The notes under the pieces: model-generated | The model's database searches: none | What the model was told of the DNA's origin: nothing | Seen by the model: only the letters and a program-made list of their open reading frames with translations | Source: CADCWN01 sp046328475 | GTDB taxonomy: Bacteria; Chloroflexota; Chloroflexia; Thermomicrobiales; CADCWN01 | Direction: 5' to 3' | Assembly (NCBI GenBank): GCA_046328475.1 | Contig: JAXLWN010000013.1 | Span: 1 to 64,000 of the forward strand | DNA: 64,000 bases | Shown here: piece by piece, positions 1-7,887 of the stretch | Layout of the letters: the number at the start of each line of letters is the position of its first letter | Position numbering within the stretch: position 1 is the first letter of the stretch | Program-made: the position numbers and the translations under genes

Positions 1-487
1 TCTCACCCCGACCGACGCGCTCATCTGGCCATCCGGCATTATTGGGACAACCTACCGCGCCGATGCTGCGGTGGGAACCGTCACCCTGACGCGCCGCGAT
101 GGCCGCTGGGAAGGTGTGGCGCACACGTTCCCGGTCGGCACGGCGACGCACTTCGCGCCCGACGCCACCCACGGTTTCTTCGTCGTTCATCTCGCCGGTG
201 GGCGCTTCGTCGCCGTGAGCGACCGCAGCGCCCATCTCGGCCAGCGCGTCTACTGGTACGACCCATTACCCTCATACGACGGGCGATGGCAGGACCCCGG
301 CTTCATGGATCGGGATTACGGCGCGTCCTATACCGCCGATGGCACAAGGTTCGGCGGGCCAGCCCCACGACCGCTCGATCCCTACCCGCTGACTATTCGT
401 GGTGATCGGATAATGATCGCCTCGCTGGCGGAGTGCCCGTCGGGGGGACCGGGGAGGCGAATGTGGTGCCGCGACGCAGCGCCCTGA
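1..487 (+). CDS. Rieske-like domain protein lacking cluster ligands (5' partial)
   Basis: The frame is open from the first bases of the window, so the start lies outside. The visible ~160 residues follow the Rieske [2Fe-2S] fold closely: GFFVVHL, then DRSAHLGQ where the family has CTHLGC, then FMDRDYGASYTADGT where it has a CPCHGS-type loop, then the typical GGPAPRPLDPYPL ending. Of the four cluster ligands only one His (in SAHLG) is kept; both Cys and the second His are replaced by Ser, Asp and Tyr. The domain therefore should not bind a Rieske cluster. Two Cys near the C terminus (ECPSG, MWCRD) are not in ligand positions. Function unknown; I infer a structural or secreted derivative of a Rieske subunit. 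Confidence 0.6.
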   Translation, partial: LTPTDALIWPSGIIGTTYRADAAVGTVTLTRRDGRWEGVAHTFPVGTATHFAPDATHGFFVVHLAGGRFVAVSDRSAHLGQRVYWYDPLPSYDGRWQDPGFMDRDYGASYTADGTRFGGPAPRPLDPYPLTIRGDRIMIASLAECPSGGPGRRMWCRDAAP

Positions 488-562
488 ACTCATCGCCCCA
501 CCGCCGCAACCAGCGCCCCGCTCGCGCATTCTATAGAGCGGCAGTCGTATGATCGTCGGGCG

Positions 563-591
563 TTGCCTTGTTCGGACAGTTGACATAGAAT
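563..591 (+). promoter_or_regulatory. Promoter for the L,D-transpeptidase gene
   Basis: TTGCCT (563-568), 17-bp spacer, TAGAAT (586-591). It lies 130 bp upstream of the ATG at 721, in a 233-bp stretch with no gene. Confidence 0.4.
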
Positions 592-720
592 AGCCCCGGC
601 GAGCGACGAACTGGCCCGGAAACAACGTGTAACGGGGAGCGAGGAAACTGATCCGCGCCCGCCGACGTTGAACCGGCAGGCGGCGAGGCCGCGCGAGTCA
701 CGACACGGAGGGGTGGGCCG

Positions 721-1914
721 ATGGCGGCGGTGTTGGTGGGCAGGCCCTGGGGGTCGGCGGTGCTGCGTCTCCTGGCGTTGTTGTCGGTGGTGCTGGCAAC
801 TGGGTGGCTGCCGACTCCGGCGGCGGCGAAGGCTGAATGGGAGCCGCCGACCACGGTCTACATCCCCCAGACGGGGCACAACCTCTCCGGGGAATTCCTC
901 ACCTACTGGCGCGAGAATAGCGGCGCAACCTTCCTGGGCAACCCGATCACCGAAGAGATCAAGGAGGCGGGGGTTCCCGTCCAATACTTCGAGCGCGCCC
1001 GCCTCGAATTGCGCGGCGACGCGGTCGTGCTCGGCACGCTCGGCAGCGAGATCGCGAAGACCAATCCGCTGCGGTCGCCGCAGCAGCCGCGCCTCGTACG
1101 CGGCGACGGGGACGACGAGCCGCTCCGCGCCGACCCGTTCGCGAAACTGCCCTTCGCGCTCTTCGATGTCGATCCCGATGACCACCGCTTCTTCCCGGAG
1201 TCCGGGCACACGCTGCGCTACAGCTTCAAGCTGGCCTGGGAGAAGAATGGGGGCGAGGAGCGCTACGGCCTGCCGATTTCCGAGGAGTTCAGCGAGATCA
1301 GCCCGATCGACGGGAAGGCCTACACCACGCAATATTTCGAGCGGGCGCGCTTCGAGTACCACCCCGGCCAGGTCAACAACTATAGCGTCGTGCTGACGCC
1401 GCTCGGCACCACCGCCGCCCGGGCGCGCGGGCTGGATACCGCCCAGGTCGCGAAGGCCGCCGATGTCTCCAACTATGACGAGGCGCTCTTCTCGCCGCCG
1501 CCGGTGGTCCCCGGGGTGGCCAGCCGGCCGGGCGGGGCGAACAAGTGGATCGACGTGAACCTCTCGCGGCAATACCTGGTCGCGTTCGAGGGCACCCAGA
1601 TCATCTGGAGCGGCTACGTCAGCAGCGGCAAGGAGGGGAATGAGACCCCGACCGGGACCTACACCATCTTCAGCAAGCTCACCATCCAGGATATGCGCGG
1701 TCCCGATCCGACCCAGCCGAATGGCGAGTACTTCCAGCCCGATGTCCCCTGGGTGATGTACTTCGCGGCCGGCGGCTACGCCATCCACGGTGTCTACTGG
1801 CACAACAGCTTCGGCACCCCCCGCAGCCACGGCTGCGTCGGGCTGCCGGTCGGCTCCGCCAACTTCATCTACAACTGGGCCCCGATCGGCACGCCGATTG
1901 TGATTCACTACTAA
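721..1914 (+). CDS. L,D-transpeptidase (YkuD domain), secreted
   Basis: A 397-residue exported enzyme predicted to make 3-3 peptidoglycan cross-links. Residues 1-36 form a signal peptide ending near AAAKA. Two repeats of a cell-surface module follow (YIPQTGHNLSGEFLTYW ... QYFERARLEL and FFPESGHTLRYSFKLAW ... QYFERARFEY). The YkuD domain covers about residues 278-397 and holds the catalytic signature HGVYWHNSFG ... SHGCVGL, with the nucleophile Cys near residue 372. The start is fixed by GGAGGGG seven bases upstream and by the signal peptide beginning at this Met. It stands alone, with its own promoter and a repeat hairpin right after the stop. Family assignment is secure; the in vivo substrate is inferred from the family. 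Confidence 0.93.
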   Translation: MAAVLVGRPWGSAVLRLLALLSVVLATGWLPTPAAAKAEWEPPTTVYIPQTGHNLSGEFLTYWRENSGATFLGNPITEEIKEAGVPVQYFERARLELRGDAVVLGTLGSEIAKTNPLRSPQQPRLVRGDGDDEPLRADPFAKLPFALFDVDPDDHRFFPESGHTLRYSFKLAWEKNGGEERYGLPISEEFSEISPIDGKAYTTQYFERARFEYHPGQVNNYSVVLTPLGTTAARARGLDTAQVAKAADVSNYDEALFSPPPVVPGVASRPGGANKWIDVNLSRQYLVAFEGTQIIWSGYVSSGKEGNETPTGTYTIFSKLTIQDMRGPDPTQPNGEYFQPDVPWVMYFAAGGYAIHGVYWHNSFGTPRSHGCVGLPVGSANFIYNWAPIGTPIVIHY

Positions 1915-1915
1915 T

Positions 1916-1985
1916 GGTTGCAGGTTAGCAAGTTGCAGGTTGCAGGTTCCCCAACTTCGAACTTGTAACTTGCCAACCTGCAACC
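1916..1985. repeat. Heptamer hairpin, GGTTGCA family
   Basis: Starts one base after the stop codon at 1914. The left arm (GGTTGCAGGTTAGCAAGTTG) mirrors the right arm ending at 1985, so the variant order of the units is conserved in the inverted copy. Likely acts as the transcription terminator of the transpeptidase gene. The same unit recurs at 43797-43864. Confidence 0.75.
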
Positions 1986-2052
1986 GTCTCATGTACGTAT
2001 AGACCATCGCCTATCGGCCTGGGTACTTTAGTACCCCCCCGTAGTCAAATGC

Positions 2053-2081
2053 TTGATTATGTAGTGCCTCTCTCGTATAGT
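2053..2081 (+). promoter_or_regulatory. Promoter for the coiled-coil protein gene
   Basis: TTGATT (2053-2058), exactly 17 bp, TATAGT (2076-2081). Between it and the start at 2221 lies an inverted repeat GCGGTCAT (2165-2172) / ATGACCGC (2183-2190) that could be an operator or leader hairpin. Confidence 0.5.
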
Positions 2082-2220
2082 AGGGCGGCGGTCGCTAAGA
2101 CCTCAGTCCTAGCCCGATGGTATAGACGAGGGGCTACTCACTTGTTGCCGCCAGCAACAGGGACGCGGTCATTCCGCCAATGATGACCGCGCAGTCAGGC
2201 CGCAGGGGGGAGCGGGGCCG

Positions 2221-2985
2221 ATGCTTCAGCGGAAGCCAGACGTGCCGACGATCGACGGCGTGATCAGCGTGATCGCCGATCACATGGTCTCATCTCGCGT
2301 CAGCGATCAGGCCAGCGACTCGATGACAGCCGACGATCACACCCTCAACTTAGAGCAAATCGCGTCCGATGCCCTCGACCAGCTCCGCCAGCTCTCCCAG
2401 GAGCACGCGGCCCTCGGTGGCCAGGTGGTGGCGCTGGAACGCCAGGTGCGGACGCTGCTGATCGAGCGCCTGGAGCTCTCGGCCCAGGTCGCGACGCTGC
2501 AGCGCGAGAACGCCCAACTCCGCGAGAGCCAGGGCGGCACCCCGGCGGTCATCCGACCGACGGCCTTGCCGCGCCACGAACCCTTCACGCCGCTGCGCGG
2601 CGGGCCAATCCCCGCCAGCCGCTCGGCCCAGCTCTCCGACGATGACGAAGCGCTGCTGCTCGGCGACACGCTCGCCGAGGCCACAGTGGCGCTCGATCAG
2701 GTGCTCCCGACCTCGCAGGCACCGATCAGCTATGTGCTGATCGCCCAGCCCTTCGGCCGCTTCTCCGACCTCGGGCGTTTCCAGACGGCGGTTCAGGCGT
2801 TGCGCGGGGTGCAGAATGCCCGCGTGCGGCGCTTCGCCCAGGGGACGCTGGAGATGCGGCTCGACTACGACGGCCCAACCCCGCTCCAGGAGGCCCTGGC
2901 CGGGCTGGCCCTGGCAGTTGAGGCGATCGAGCAGATCGAGCCCCACCGCCTCGTCATCCGCCTCCGCCCCGATTCGCTCGTGTAG
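2221..2985 (+). CDS. Coiled-coil protein with C-terminal alpha/beta domain, unknown function
   Basis: 254 residues, no signal peptide or membrane span. Residues ~40-100 form a heptad-repeat coiled coil (LEQIASDALDQLRQLSQEHA ... LRTLLIERLELSAQVATLQ type pattern). After a Pro-rich linker, the last ~75 residues (from SYVLIAQPFGRFSDLGRF to RLVIRLRPDSLV) look like a compact beta-alpha-beta domain of the ferredoxin-like kind. I do not recognise a named family. The start at 2221 follows a purine-rich GGGGGGAGCGGGG stretch. It has its own promoter, and a heptamer hairpin begins three bases after its stop. Oligomerisation through the coiled coil is an inference. Confidence 0.75.
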   Translation: MLQRKPDVPTIDGVISVIADHMVSSRVSDQASDSMTADDHTLNLEQIASDALDQLRQLSQEHAALGGQVVALERQVRTLLIERLELSAQVATLQRENAQLRESQGGTPAVIRPTALPRHEPFTPLRGGPIPASRSAQLSDDDEALLLGDTLAEATVALDQVLPTSQAPISYVLIAQPFGRFSDLGRFQTAVQALRGVQNARVRRFAQGTLEMRLDYDGPTPLQEALAGLALAVEAIEQIEPHRLVIRLRPDSLV

Positions 2986-2987
2986 CG

Positions 2988-3048
2988 TCCGGGTTCAACG
3001 TTCAACGTTCAAGGTTCAAGATTCTGGGTTTGGGTAGCCGAACCCGGA
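2988..3048. repeat. Heptamer hairpin, GTTCAAC family
   Basis: Three tandem TTCAACG/TTCAAGG units bounded by a perfect 9-bp inverted repeat TCCGGGTTC (2988-2996) / GAACCCGGA (3040-3048). It begins three bases after the stop of the preceding gene. The same family appears at 14051 and 44301. Confidence 0.65.
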
Positions 3049-3076
3049 TTGTGCGTGCCTGCGGGGTGTGTCCGCA

Positions 3077-3105
3077 TTGCCGATTCGACCGGCGTCGAAT
3101 ACTAT
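3077..3105 (+). promoter_or_regulatory. Promoter with operator inside the spacer
   Basis: TTGCCG (3077-3082), 17 bp, TACTAT (3100-3105). The spacer is almost wholly filled by an inverted repeat ATTCGAC-CGGC-GTCGAAT (3083-3100), a classic position for repressor binding. It drives the membrane protein gene at 3151. Confidence 0.5.
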
Positions 3106-3150
3106 GGACAGAGAACACCGTCGCTGGAGAATCGCGCAGGCCGGGGGATC

Positions 3151-3882
3151 ATGATGTGGGAGTTTCTCGCTGGCAACGTGGCGTTGGGGCTGGTGCTCTG
3201 CCTCACCGTGGCGGGGCTCGTCTGGTGGCAACGCCGGGCGCTGCAGGAGATGATCGGCGTGCCGGAGACGACCTGGCGCGTGATCGCCTGGGGAGCGTTC
3301 GGCCTCACGGTCGCCATCCTCATCTGGGGCACCTTCGCGGATGACTGGCGCAAGATGTTCGGCGAGCTGCTCGATCTGCGCCAGCAATACTCCGCCGAGC
3401 GCACCGTCAAGAACCCGGTGCCGGGCGAGTTCCGCACCGTCACGCTGACGCTGCTCGTCCCGGCGATGCTGCTGACCGGGGCGCTCTTCGCGCGCTACAT
3501 TGGCGGCTACATCCTGCAAGTCGTGGTGTTGATCGCCGGTTTTTCGAGCGTTTTCATGCTCTACCTCTTCCGCCAGCGCCTCGACGCCGGGCTGGCCACC
3601 ATCGTCCTCGGCAAGAAGACGGGCTTCTCCCTCGCGGCACTGGCGAACATCTTCTACCTGCTGATCGACTACGCCGCGAACATCGGGCTGATCCTGATGG
3701 CGTATATCACCCTGCTCGGCCTCTTCGCCATGCCCGTGACGATCGTGCTCGACCTCCTCGGTCGCCGCGATCCGCCCGCCCGACCAACCGCCGCCGACAC
3801 CGATTTCTACGCGCAGATCCGCGCCAATGTCGCCGCGCGCCAGGCCGAGTCGGAGCGGATGCGCGAGGTGAGTAACGAGTAA
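3151..3882 (+). CDS. Polytopic membrane protein, unknown function
   Basis: About 243 residues with around five hydrophobic spans: FLAGNVALGLVLCLTVAGLV at the N terminus, VIAWGAFGLTVAILIWGTF, TLTLLVPAMLLTGALFARYI, LQVVVLIAGFSSVFMLYLF and a last pair around LILMAYITLLGLFAMPVTIV. The C-terminal tail (ADTDFYAQIRANVAARQAES) is hydrophilic and cytoplasmic. No transporter or enzyme signature is seen. Reading is open further upstream from a TTG at 3049, but that would start before the promoter; ATG 3151 or 3154 (MMWEFL) is preferred. The stop codon TAA is provided by the heptamer repeat GAGTAAC that follows. Confidence 0.7.
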   Translation: MMWEFLAGNVALGLVLCLTVAGLVWWQRRALQEMIGVPETTWRVIAWGAFGLTVAILIWGTFADDWRKMFGELLDLRQQYSAERTVKNPVPGEFRTVTLTLLVPAMLLTGALFARYIGGYILQVVVLIAGFSSVFMLYLFRQRLDAGLATIVLGKKTGFSLAALANIFYLLIDYAANIGLILMAYITLLGLFAMPVTIVLDLLGRRDPPARPTAADTDFYAQIRANVAARQAESERMREVSNE

Positions 3883-3999
3883 CGAGTAACGAGTGATGAG
3901 TGATGAGTGATGAGTGATGAGGGGGCGGCGAGTTCTTCGCCGCCTCCTCGCTCTTTCCGGTTCGTCTTTCGTCTTTCACTCATCACTCATCACTTCATC
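3867..3999. repeat. Composite heptamer element and bidirectional terminator between convergent genes
   Basis: Left side: tandem GAGTAAC and then GAGTGAT units. Centre: perfect hairpin GGCGGCGA (3924-3931) / TCGCCGCC (3937-3944) followed by T-rich sequence. Right side: mirrored ACTCATC units (3978-3999). It supplies the TAA stop of the plus-strand gene (3880-3882) and the TGA stop of the minus-strand gene (3990-3992), so both reading frames end inside it. Confidence 0.8.
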
Positions 4000-5246
4000 C
4001 TTCGCCCGGCGACGATCAGGCCGCCGGAGAGGGCGAGCAGGGCCGCCAGGGCCACCGAACCGAGGATGAGCGGCAGGGGGGAACGGCTTGCCGGGGCGAC
4101 CTGGGATTGCTGCGCCGCCGGGGCGGCGGCAACCGGGGGCGGAGCGACGGCGGTTGGCGGGAGAGAGGCATTCGCCGCGATCGCGAGGGTCGCGGTCGGC
4201 GGCAAAGCGGTCGGGGTCGCCGTGGCAACTTTGGTCGCGGTCGCGGCCGGGGTCGGCGTGAATGTCGGCTTTGCGGTGGCAGTCGGCTCGGACGTGGCGA
4301 TGACGATGCCGCCGCGATTCGGGCGCGGCGTCGGCGAGGCCGCCGGGGCGCTCGGCACCCCGGTCGTGGTGCCGCTATCGGCCGGCAAGCCGAACGACGA
4401 TCCACCGAGCGGCAGGGAGAGGAGCGACGAGAAGATCCCGTTCGCGAGTTCGGGCGTATCGCCCTCGGTCTGGGGGGTGGCATTCGCGGGGGCGACGATC
4501 TTGACCGGTTGGTCAAAATCGCTGTAGGTCATCGTCATCAGCATCGAGAAGCTGCCGCCCAGCCCCTCGTCTGCGTCGTCGGGGGCGGAGAAGCTCATCT
4601 TGACCGACACGCGGTGCAGATAGCTATCGGCGTCGCCGATCCAGAGGTCGTAGGCGATGATCATCGGCGGCAGCGCGGAGGAGGCCGGATCGGGCGCGAG
4701 ATCGGGATCGCTGAAAAGCTTGGCGAAATCGAACTCCATGTGCCAGTGCGTCGTCGCCGCGCCGTTCACCGTCTCGTGACCAACCTGGGTGAAGGCGAAA
4801 TCGTCGCCGAGGTCAGCAAAGTCGCCGAAATCGGGGGCAAGCTCCTGGGTCGCGTAGCCAGCTGGCAGCGCGGTCCAGGTCCAACGCTGCGTCGTCGGGT
4901 CGAGCATGTAGAGGCGATCATCGACCGCCACCACCGCGATCTTCAGCGATTCGGGCTGCGCGCCGGTGGTGCCGCCGAGATCGGGGATCTTCACTTCGTA
5001 GGAGAATTGCATCGCCTGGCGGGCGTTGTCGATATCTCCCTGGCCGCTCGCCGTCACCTCGAACGACTCGCCCGATGTCGTGTTGGCGATGCGCTCGGAG
5101 AGTTCCAGGCTGACATGGGCCGTGGTCGGCGTGGCAATCTTCGGCAGGGGTGCCGCCGAGACCAGGGCCGCGCCGCGCGCCGCCAGCACGATCGAGAGGA
5201 TCAGCAGCCCGATCGCCACCAGAGTTCTGAGCGCCCGACCGTTCAT
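3990..5246 (-). CDS. LppX/LolA-like exported protein with C-terminal membrane anchor
   Basis: 418 residues. An N-terminal signal segment (TLVAIGLLILSIVLAARGAA) is followed by a ~230-residue beta-rich domain of the LppX_LprAFG/LolA type (SGESFEVTASGQGDIDNA, LYMLDPTTQRWTW, DLWIGDADSYLHRVSVKMSF). These folds carry lipids or probe the envelope. A long Pro/Thr/Ala-rich stalk leads to a C-terminal span (LPLILGSVALAALLALSGGL) and a short basic tail RRMK. Start 5246 is chosen because AGGAAGGGA lies eight bases upstream; the frame stays open much farther upstream without gene-like sequence. No Cys lipobox, so anchoring is by the C-terminal helix. Family is an inference from pattern. Confidence 0.75.
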   Translation of the reverse strand: MNGRALRTLVAIGLLILSIVLAARGAALVSAAPLPKIATPTTAHVSLELSERIANTTSGESFEVTASGQGDIDNARQAMQFSYEVKIPDLGGTTGAQPESLKIAVVAVDDRLYMLDPTTQRWTWTALPAGYATQELAPDFGDFADLGDDFAFTQVGHETVNGAATTHWHMEFDFAKLFSDPDLAPDPASSALPPMIIAYDLWIGDADSYLHRVSVKMSFSAPDDADEGLGGSFSMLMTMTYSDFDQPVKIVAPANATPQTEGDTPELANGIFSSLLSLPLGGSSFGLPADSGTTTGVPSAPAASPTPRPNRGGIVIATSEPTATAKPTFTPTPAATATKVATATPTALPPTATLAIAANASLPPTAVAPPPVAAAPAAQQSQVAPASRSPLPLILGSVALAALLALSGGLIVAGRRMK

Positions 5247-5485
5247 CGCGTCCCTTCCTATTGCATCTCGCGACAGCCCGCCCGTTCGGCGCACAATCCT
5301 GCCCCCACCATCATTTGCCATCGGGCGGTGCGCGGACAATAGCCCATTCCGCCCAGCCCGGTACCGCCGCACGTACCGCGTGCCGCGAAAGCATGACAGG
5401 GGTGTCAGCCATCGGTCGCTATACTCGGATGACGACGCGCTGGCACCAGAGATATACGAATGCTGAAGGTGGAGGGATTCACGCG

Positions 5486-6017
5486 ATGCCGCACCCGATC
5501 GTCGATCAATTGCGCTTTGCCCGCAGCGAATTCGCGCGCAGCCTGGCCGGGGTGACCGAGGCGGAAGGGCTGCACGCTTCGTCAGATCAACCGCTCGGCT
5601 GGATGGTCGGGTCACCTTGCCGCGCAGGAGCAGTGCTCCTGGTTGGCCTGGCGCAACGCCCGCTGGAACTCCCCGCGCTGGTCGCATTCGGCTACGGGCA
5701 GCCCGGCAGGAATTCCCGCCGCTGGGCGAGATGGGCGGCGTGGCGCACCGTCGTCGCGATGGTGATCCGATCCTCGATGCGCTGGTGGCCGAGGAGTTCG
5801 GCGGTGCCCGCCGCTGGTCAACGGCCGCCTGCACGACGAGACGCTGGGGACGATGATCCGGCGCGTCGCCTACCACTACTGGTTCCACAACGGCGAGGCG
5901 CAGGCGGTGCGCCAACTGCTCGGCCACACCGACCTGCCGACCTTCGTCGGGGACATCCAGGACGAAGCCCCCTGCGTCCCCGAAGCGGTCACGCTGGCAT
6001 CGGCGCCATACAGCTAG
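5486..6017 (+). pseudogene. DinB-family protein, frameshifted
   Basis: Begins MPHPIVDQLRFARSEFARSL, the normal first helix of DinB/YfiT four-helix-bundle metalloenzymes, and continues GLHASSDQPLGWMVG in the same frame. The next parts fall in other frames: HLAAQEQCSWLAWRNARWN, then LGEMGGVAHRRRDGDPILDA, then VAYHYWFHNGEAQAVRQLLG ending PYS at 6017. The late His (FHNGE) is the expected third metal ligand. At least three indels are needed. Either a decayed gene or base-call errors; neighbours up to 9.3 kb show the same problem. Likely role, if intact: thiol- or metal-dependent detoxification, by family only. Confidence 0.6.
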
Positions 6018-6179
6018 ACCTGTCGGCCCGCCACCCGAATGCGTGGCGGGGCCGCGCTGTGCCGTGCGATCTGGCATGGGGGTTGCAATTGGGGAGACGT
6101 GCGGCGCTGCGGCCAATCGAGGGGCCGGGCGACGCGAGGCGTTGTGGAAGGTGAATCGATACGTAGGGGGTACGAAGCG

Positions 6180-6433
6180 ATGACGATTCTTGGTTGGTTG
6201 CTCCTCGGGTTGATCGCGGGATTCCTCGCCAGCATGGTGATGCGGGGCGGCGGCTTCGGCATCATCGGCGACATCATCGTCGGGATAGTCGGTGCCTTCA
6301 TCGGTGGCTTCCTCTTCCCCGGTGCTCACCGGCAACCCTAACCCGGTCGATGACTTCGATATCGGCCTGATCTTCGTCGCGTTCAGGCCGGGTGCCTGCA
6401 TCCTGATCGCGATCGTGCGCGCCGTGACGGTAG
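6180..6433 (+). pseudogene. GlsB/YeaQ/YmgE-family small membrane protein, frameshifted
   Basis: TILGWLLLGLIAGFLASMVM and IIGDIIVGIVGAFIGGFLFP are the first two-thirds of a transglycosylase-associated (GlsB/YeaQ/YmgE) protein, usually ~80 residues with three membrane helices. The frame breaks near 6325; the expected last helix, DIGLIFVAF ... ILIAIVRAVT, is present in another frame to about 6430. Start ATG 6180 follows TAGGGGG. In the cell these proteins sit in the inner membrane and are linked to general stress; the exact role is unknown. Confidence 0.6.
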
Positions 6434-6474
6434 TCGCGCCAGGGTCTAACCCGGCAACGAAGTTGGGTCGCCAG

Positions 6475-6500
6475 CGCCGCCGGGCAGTTGCCCGGCGGCG
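6475..6500. terminator. GC hairpin after the GlsB-like gene
   Basis: Perfect 11-bp stem CGCCGCCGGGC / GCCCGGCGGCG with AGTT loop. No T-run follows, so it may need Rho-independent help or act in both directions. Confidence 0.45.
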
Positions 6501-7030
6501 CGGCGCGTACGCCATCGGCACGGGCGATGGTTGCGCCCTCGATATGGCTGGTCGATTGTGGCGGCGACAGTGCCTTAGCGGCGAATCTTGCTCTACGCGC
6601 GATACGCTGATCGCGATCCCCGCGCCGGCCACGGCACTGATGGCTGCCGGGCCACGAGCATGGCCACGATCATCACCATCATCAGCGCCAAAAGTACTCA
6701 AACTAACGATCCGAACGGACCCATCATGACCTCTTTCTTTCTGGCACTACTTGCCCCGCGACACGCGGCGGCGGCTCTCTATCCAGGCACATAACCCACG
6801 CCGCGGCTTGCCGTGCGCCGGGACGGTGCAGGCGGCGAATGTGCAGGTCGGCGTTCATCAGCGGGCGCACGCGCTATCGCCGCGTGTCGGACGCCGCTGG
6901 TGAGATTCTCGCCCTTACTCGTGGAGTGGCCTGGAAGCGCGGAATAATAACGGATGTCCGCAGGAATGTCTCCCAAATGCGAGAAAAACGCCGTACTTGA
7001 CTCGATCGGGACCTTGGTCCCGCGAGAAGT
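6501..7030. other. No supported gene; possibly decayed sequence
   Basis: About 530 bp with only short unrelated frames. A His-rich stretch in one frame (GHEHGHDHHHHQ, 6650-6685) has no start codon and a stop immediately upstream, so it may be the remnant of a metal-binding protein tail. A terminator-like element at 7034-7157 suggests a gene once ended here. Confidence 0.3.
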
Positions 7031-7033
7031 GCT

Positions 7034-7107
7034 GAGCAACGAGTTGAGTAACGGCAACGAGCAACGAGTGGGCCGCCCCTCCTCGTTACTCGTTACTCGT
7101 TACTTTC
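7034..7107. repeat. Heptamer hairpin, GAGTAAC family
   Basis: Left arm GAGTAACGGCAACGAGCAAC variants; right arm CTCGTTACTCGTTACTCGTT is the near-exact mirror. Loop is GC-rich (TGGGCCGCCCC). The unit is the same as at 3867, 26900 and 60795. Confidence 0.7.
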
Positions 7108-7125
7108 ACTGGGCTCGCATGAGGA

Positions 7126-7157
7126 AAGCGGCCGGTGCCAGCCAACACCGGCCGCTT
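7126..7157. terminator. Perfect 12-bp GC hairpin
   Basis: AAGCGGCCGGTG (7126-7137) pairs with CACCGGCCGCTT (7146-7157) around an 8-base loop. It follows directly on the heptamer hairpin, the same repeat-plus-GC-stem design seen at 3867 and 26875. No intact gene lies upstream. Confidence 0.6.
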
Positions 7158-7586
7158 CGTTGTGGGGGAGGTCGGCGGTGTGGGAACCGCGCGGCCCGGA
7201 GAGGAGGGAAGAGGAGGAATGGGGACGATTGTGCCGGTCGGACCCGGTCGCTCTTCGCCAGCCACGGAGGGGGCGATTGGGTCGCCGCCACGAACGCTTA
7301 TCACGCTCTACGGCAAGTTCCTTGCCACATCGCGCCACACTTGTCCGCTGCACGCGGGCATTGCTACCCACTGGACCGTGCCGGTTGCCCCCGTTATCTG
7401 GCACAAGTCTTGCCTATTGTGGTGGCGTGGCCCCTTTGTCATCGACGCCCGCAGGGCCAGCCGCCACCACAAGCAACGTTGCGCCCGAGCATCGGCATGA
7501 ACCCACCCTTCCGGGGCGGGAGGCCGATTATCGGCGCATCGGGGTGGCGCGAGGCGTATGTGCAGCCTAGCTAAGCGAGGTGCAAC
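7158..7586. other. No supported gene
   Basis: About 430 bp upstream of the DUF2171 gene. I see no gene-like frame and no convincing -35/-10 pair. Confidence 0.3.
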
Positions 7587-7826
7587 GTGGTTGACAAGAC
7601 GACTGTCCTGCAAGGGATGGAGGTATATGGTTCCGACGATGCCTTCATCGGCGTTGTGGAGCAGGTGAACGAAAATGGCTTCATGATGCACGACGATGAG
7701 ATCGCCTTCGGCGCGGTGGACCATGTCGAGCGCGACCGCCTCACGTTGCGCGGCGCGGGGACGCGCTATCACCCCCAGGCCCGGCCGGATGACAGCGTGG
7801 ACGAGGCCGATCGAGCGGGGGTATGA
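7587..7826 (+). CDS. DUF2171-family protein
   Basis: 79 residues. VLQGMEVYGSDDAFIGVVEQVNENGF is the hallmark start of DUF2171, a small PRC-barrel-like domain thought to sense or bind something through a short beta sheet. The MHDDEIAFGAVDHVERDRLTL part completes the fold; the last 20 residues are an acidic tail. Start is GTG 7587, with CGAGG upstream. Its TGA (7824-7826) lies within a perfect 10-bp inverted repeat GTATGACCGC (7821-7830) / GCGGTCATAC (7836-7845). The sigma-54 gene follows after about 60 bp and may be cotranscribed. Function unknown. Confidence 0.8.
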   Translation: MVDKTTVLQGMEVYGSDDAFIGVVEQVNENGFMMHDDEIAFGAVDHVERDRLTLRGAGTRYHPQARPDDSVDEADRAGV

Positions 7827-7845
7827 CCGCCGGTAGCGGTCATAC
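7821..7845. terminator. Inverted repeat overlapping the DUF2171 stop codon
   Basis: GTATGACCGC-CGGTA-GCGGTCATAC, perfect 10-bp stem. There is no T-tail; attenuation between this gene and rpoN is possible. Confidence 0.4.
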
Positions 7846-7887
7846 TGCCCCAGTCCGCGCGGGGGACGCCCGGCGAGGGAGGCATGG

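Noticed and set aside
490..2007. Long minus-strand open frame opposite the L,D-transpeptidase (505 codons)
   Set aside because: High-GC shadow frame; no family pattern or ribosome site, while the plus strand has clear YkuD motifs.
3049..3150. TTG at 3049 as start of the membrane protein
   Set aside because: It lies upstream of the -35 box of the only good promoter, and the extension has no helical or signal character.
6650..6685. His-rich peptide GHEHGHDHHHHQ as a metal-binding gene
   Set aside because: No start codon, stop just upstream and only 20 residues; at best a remnant.
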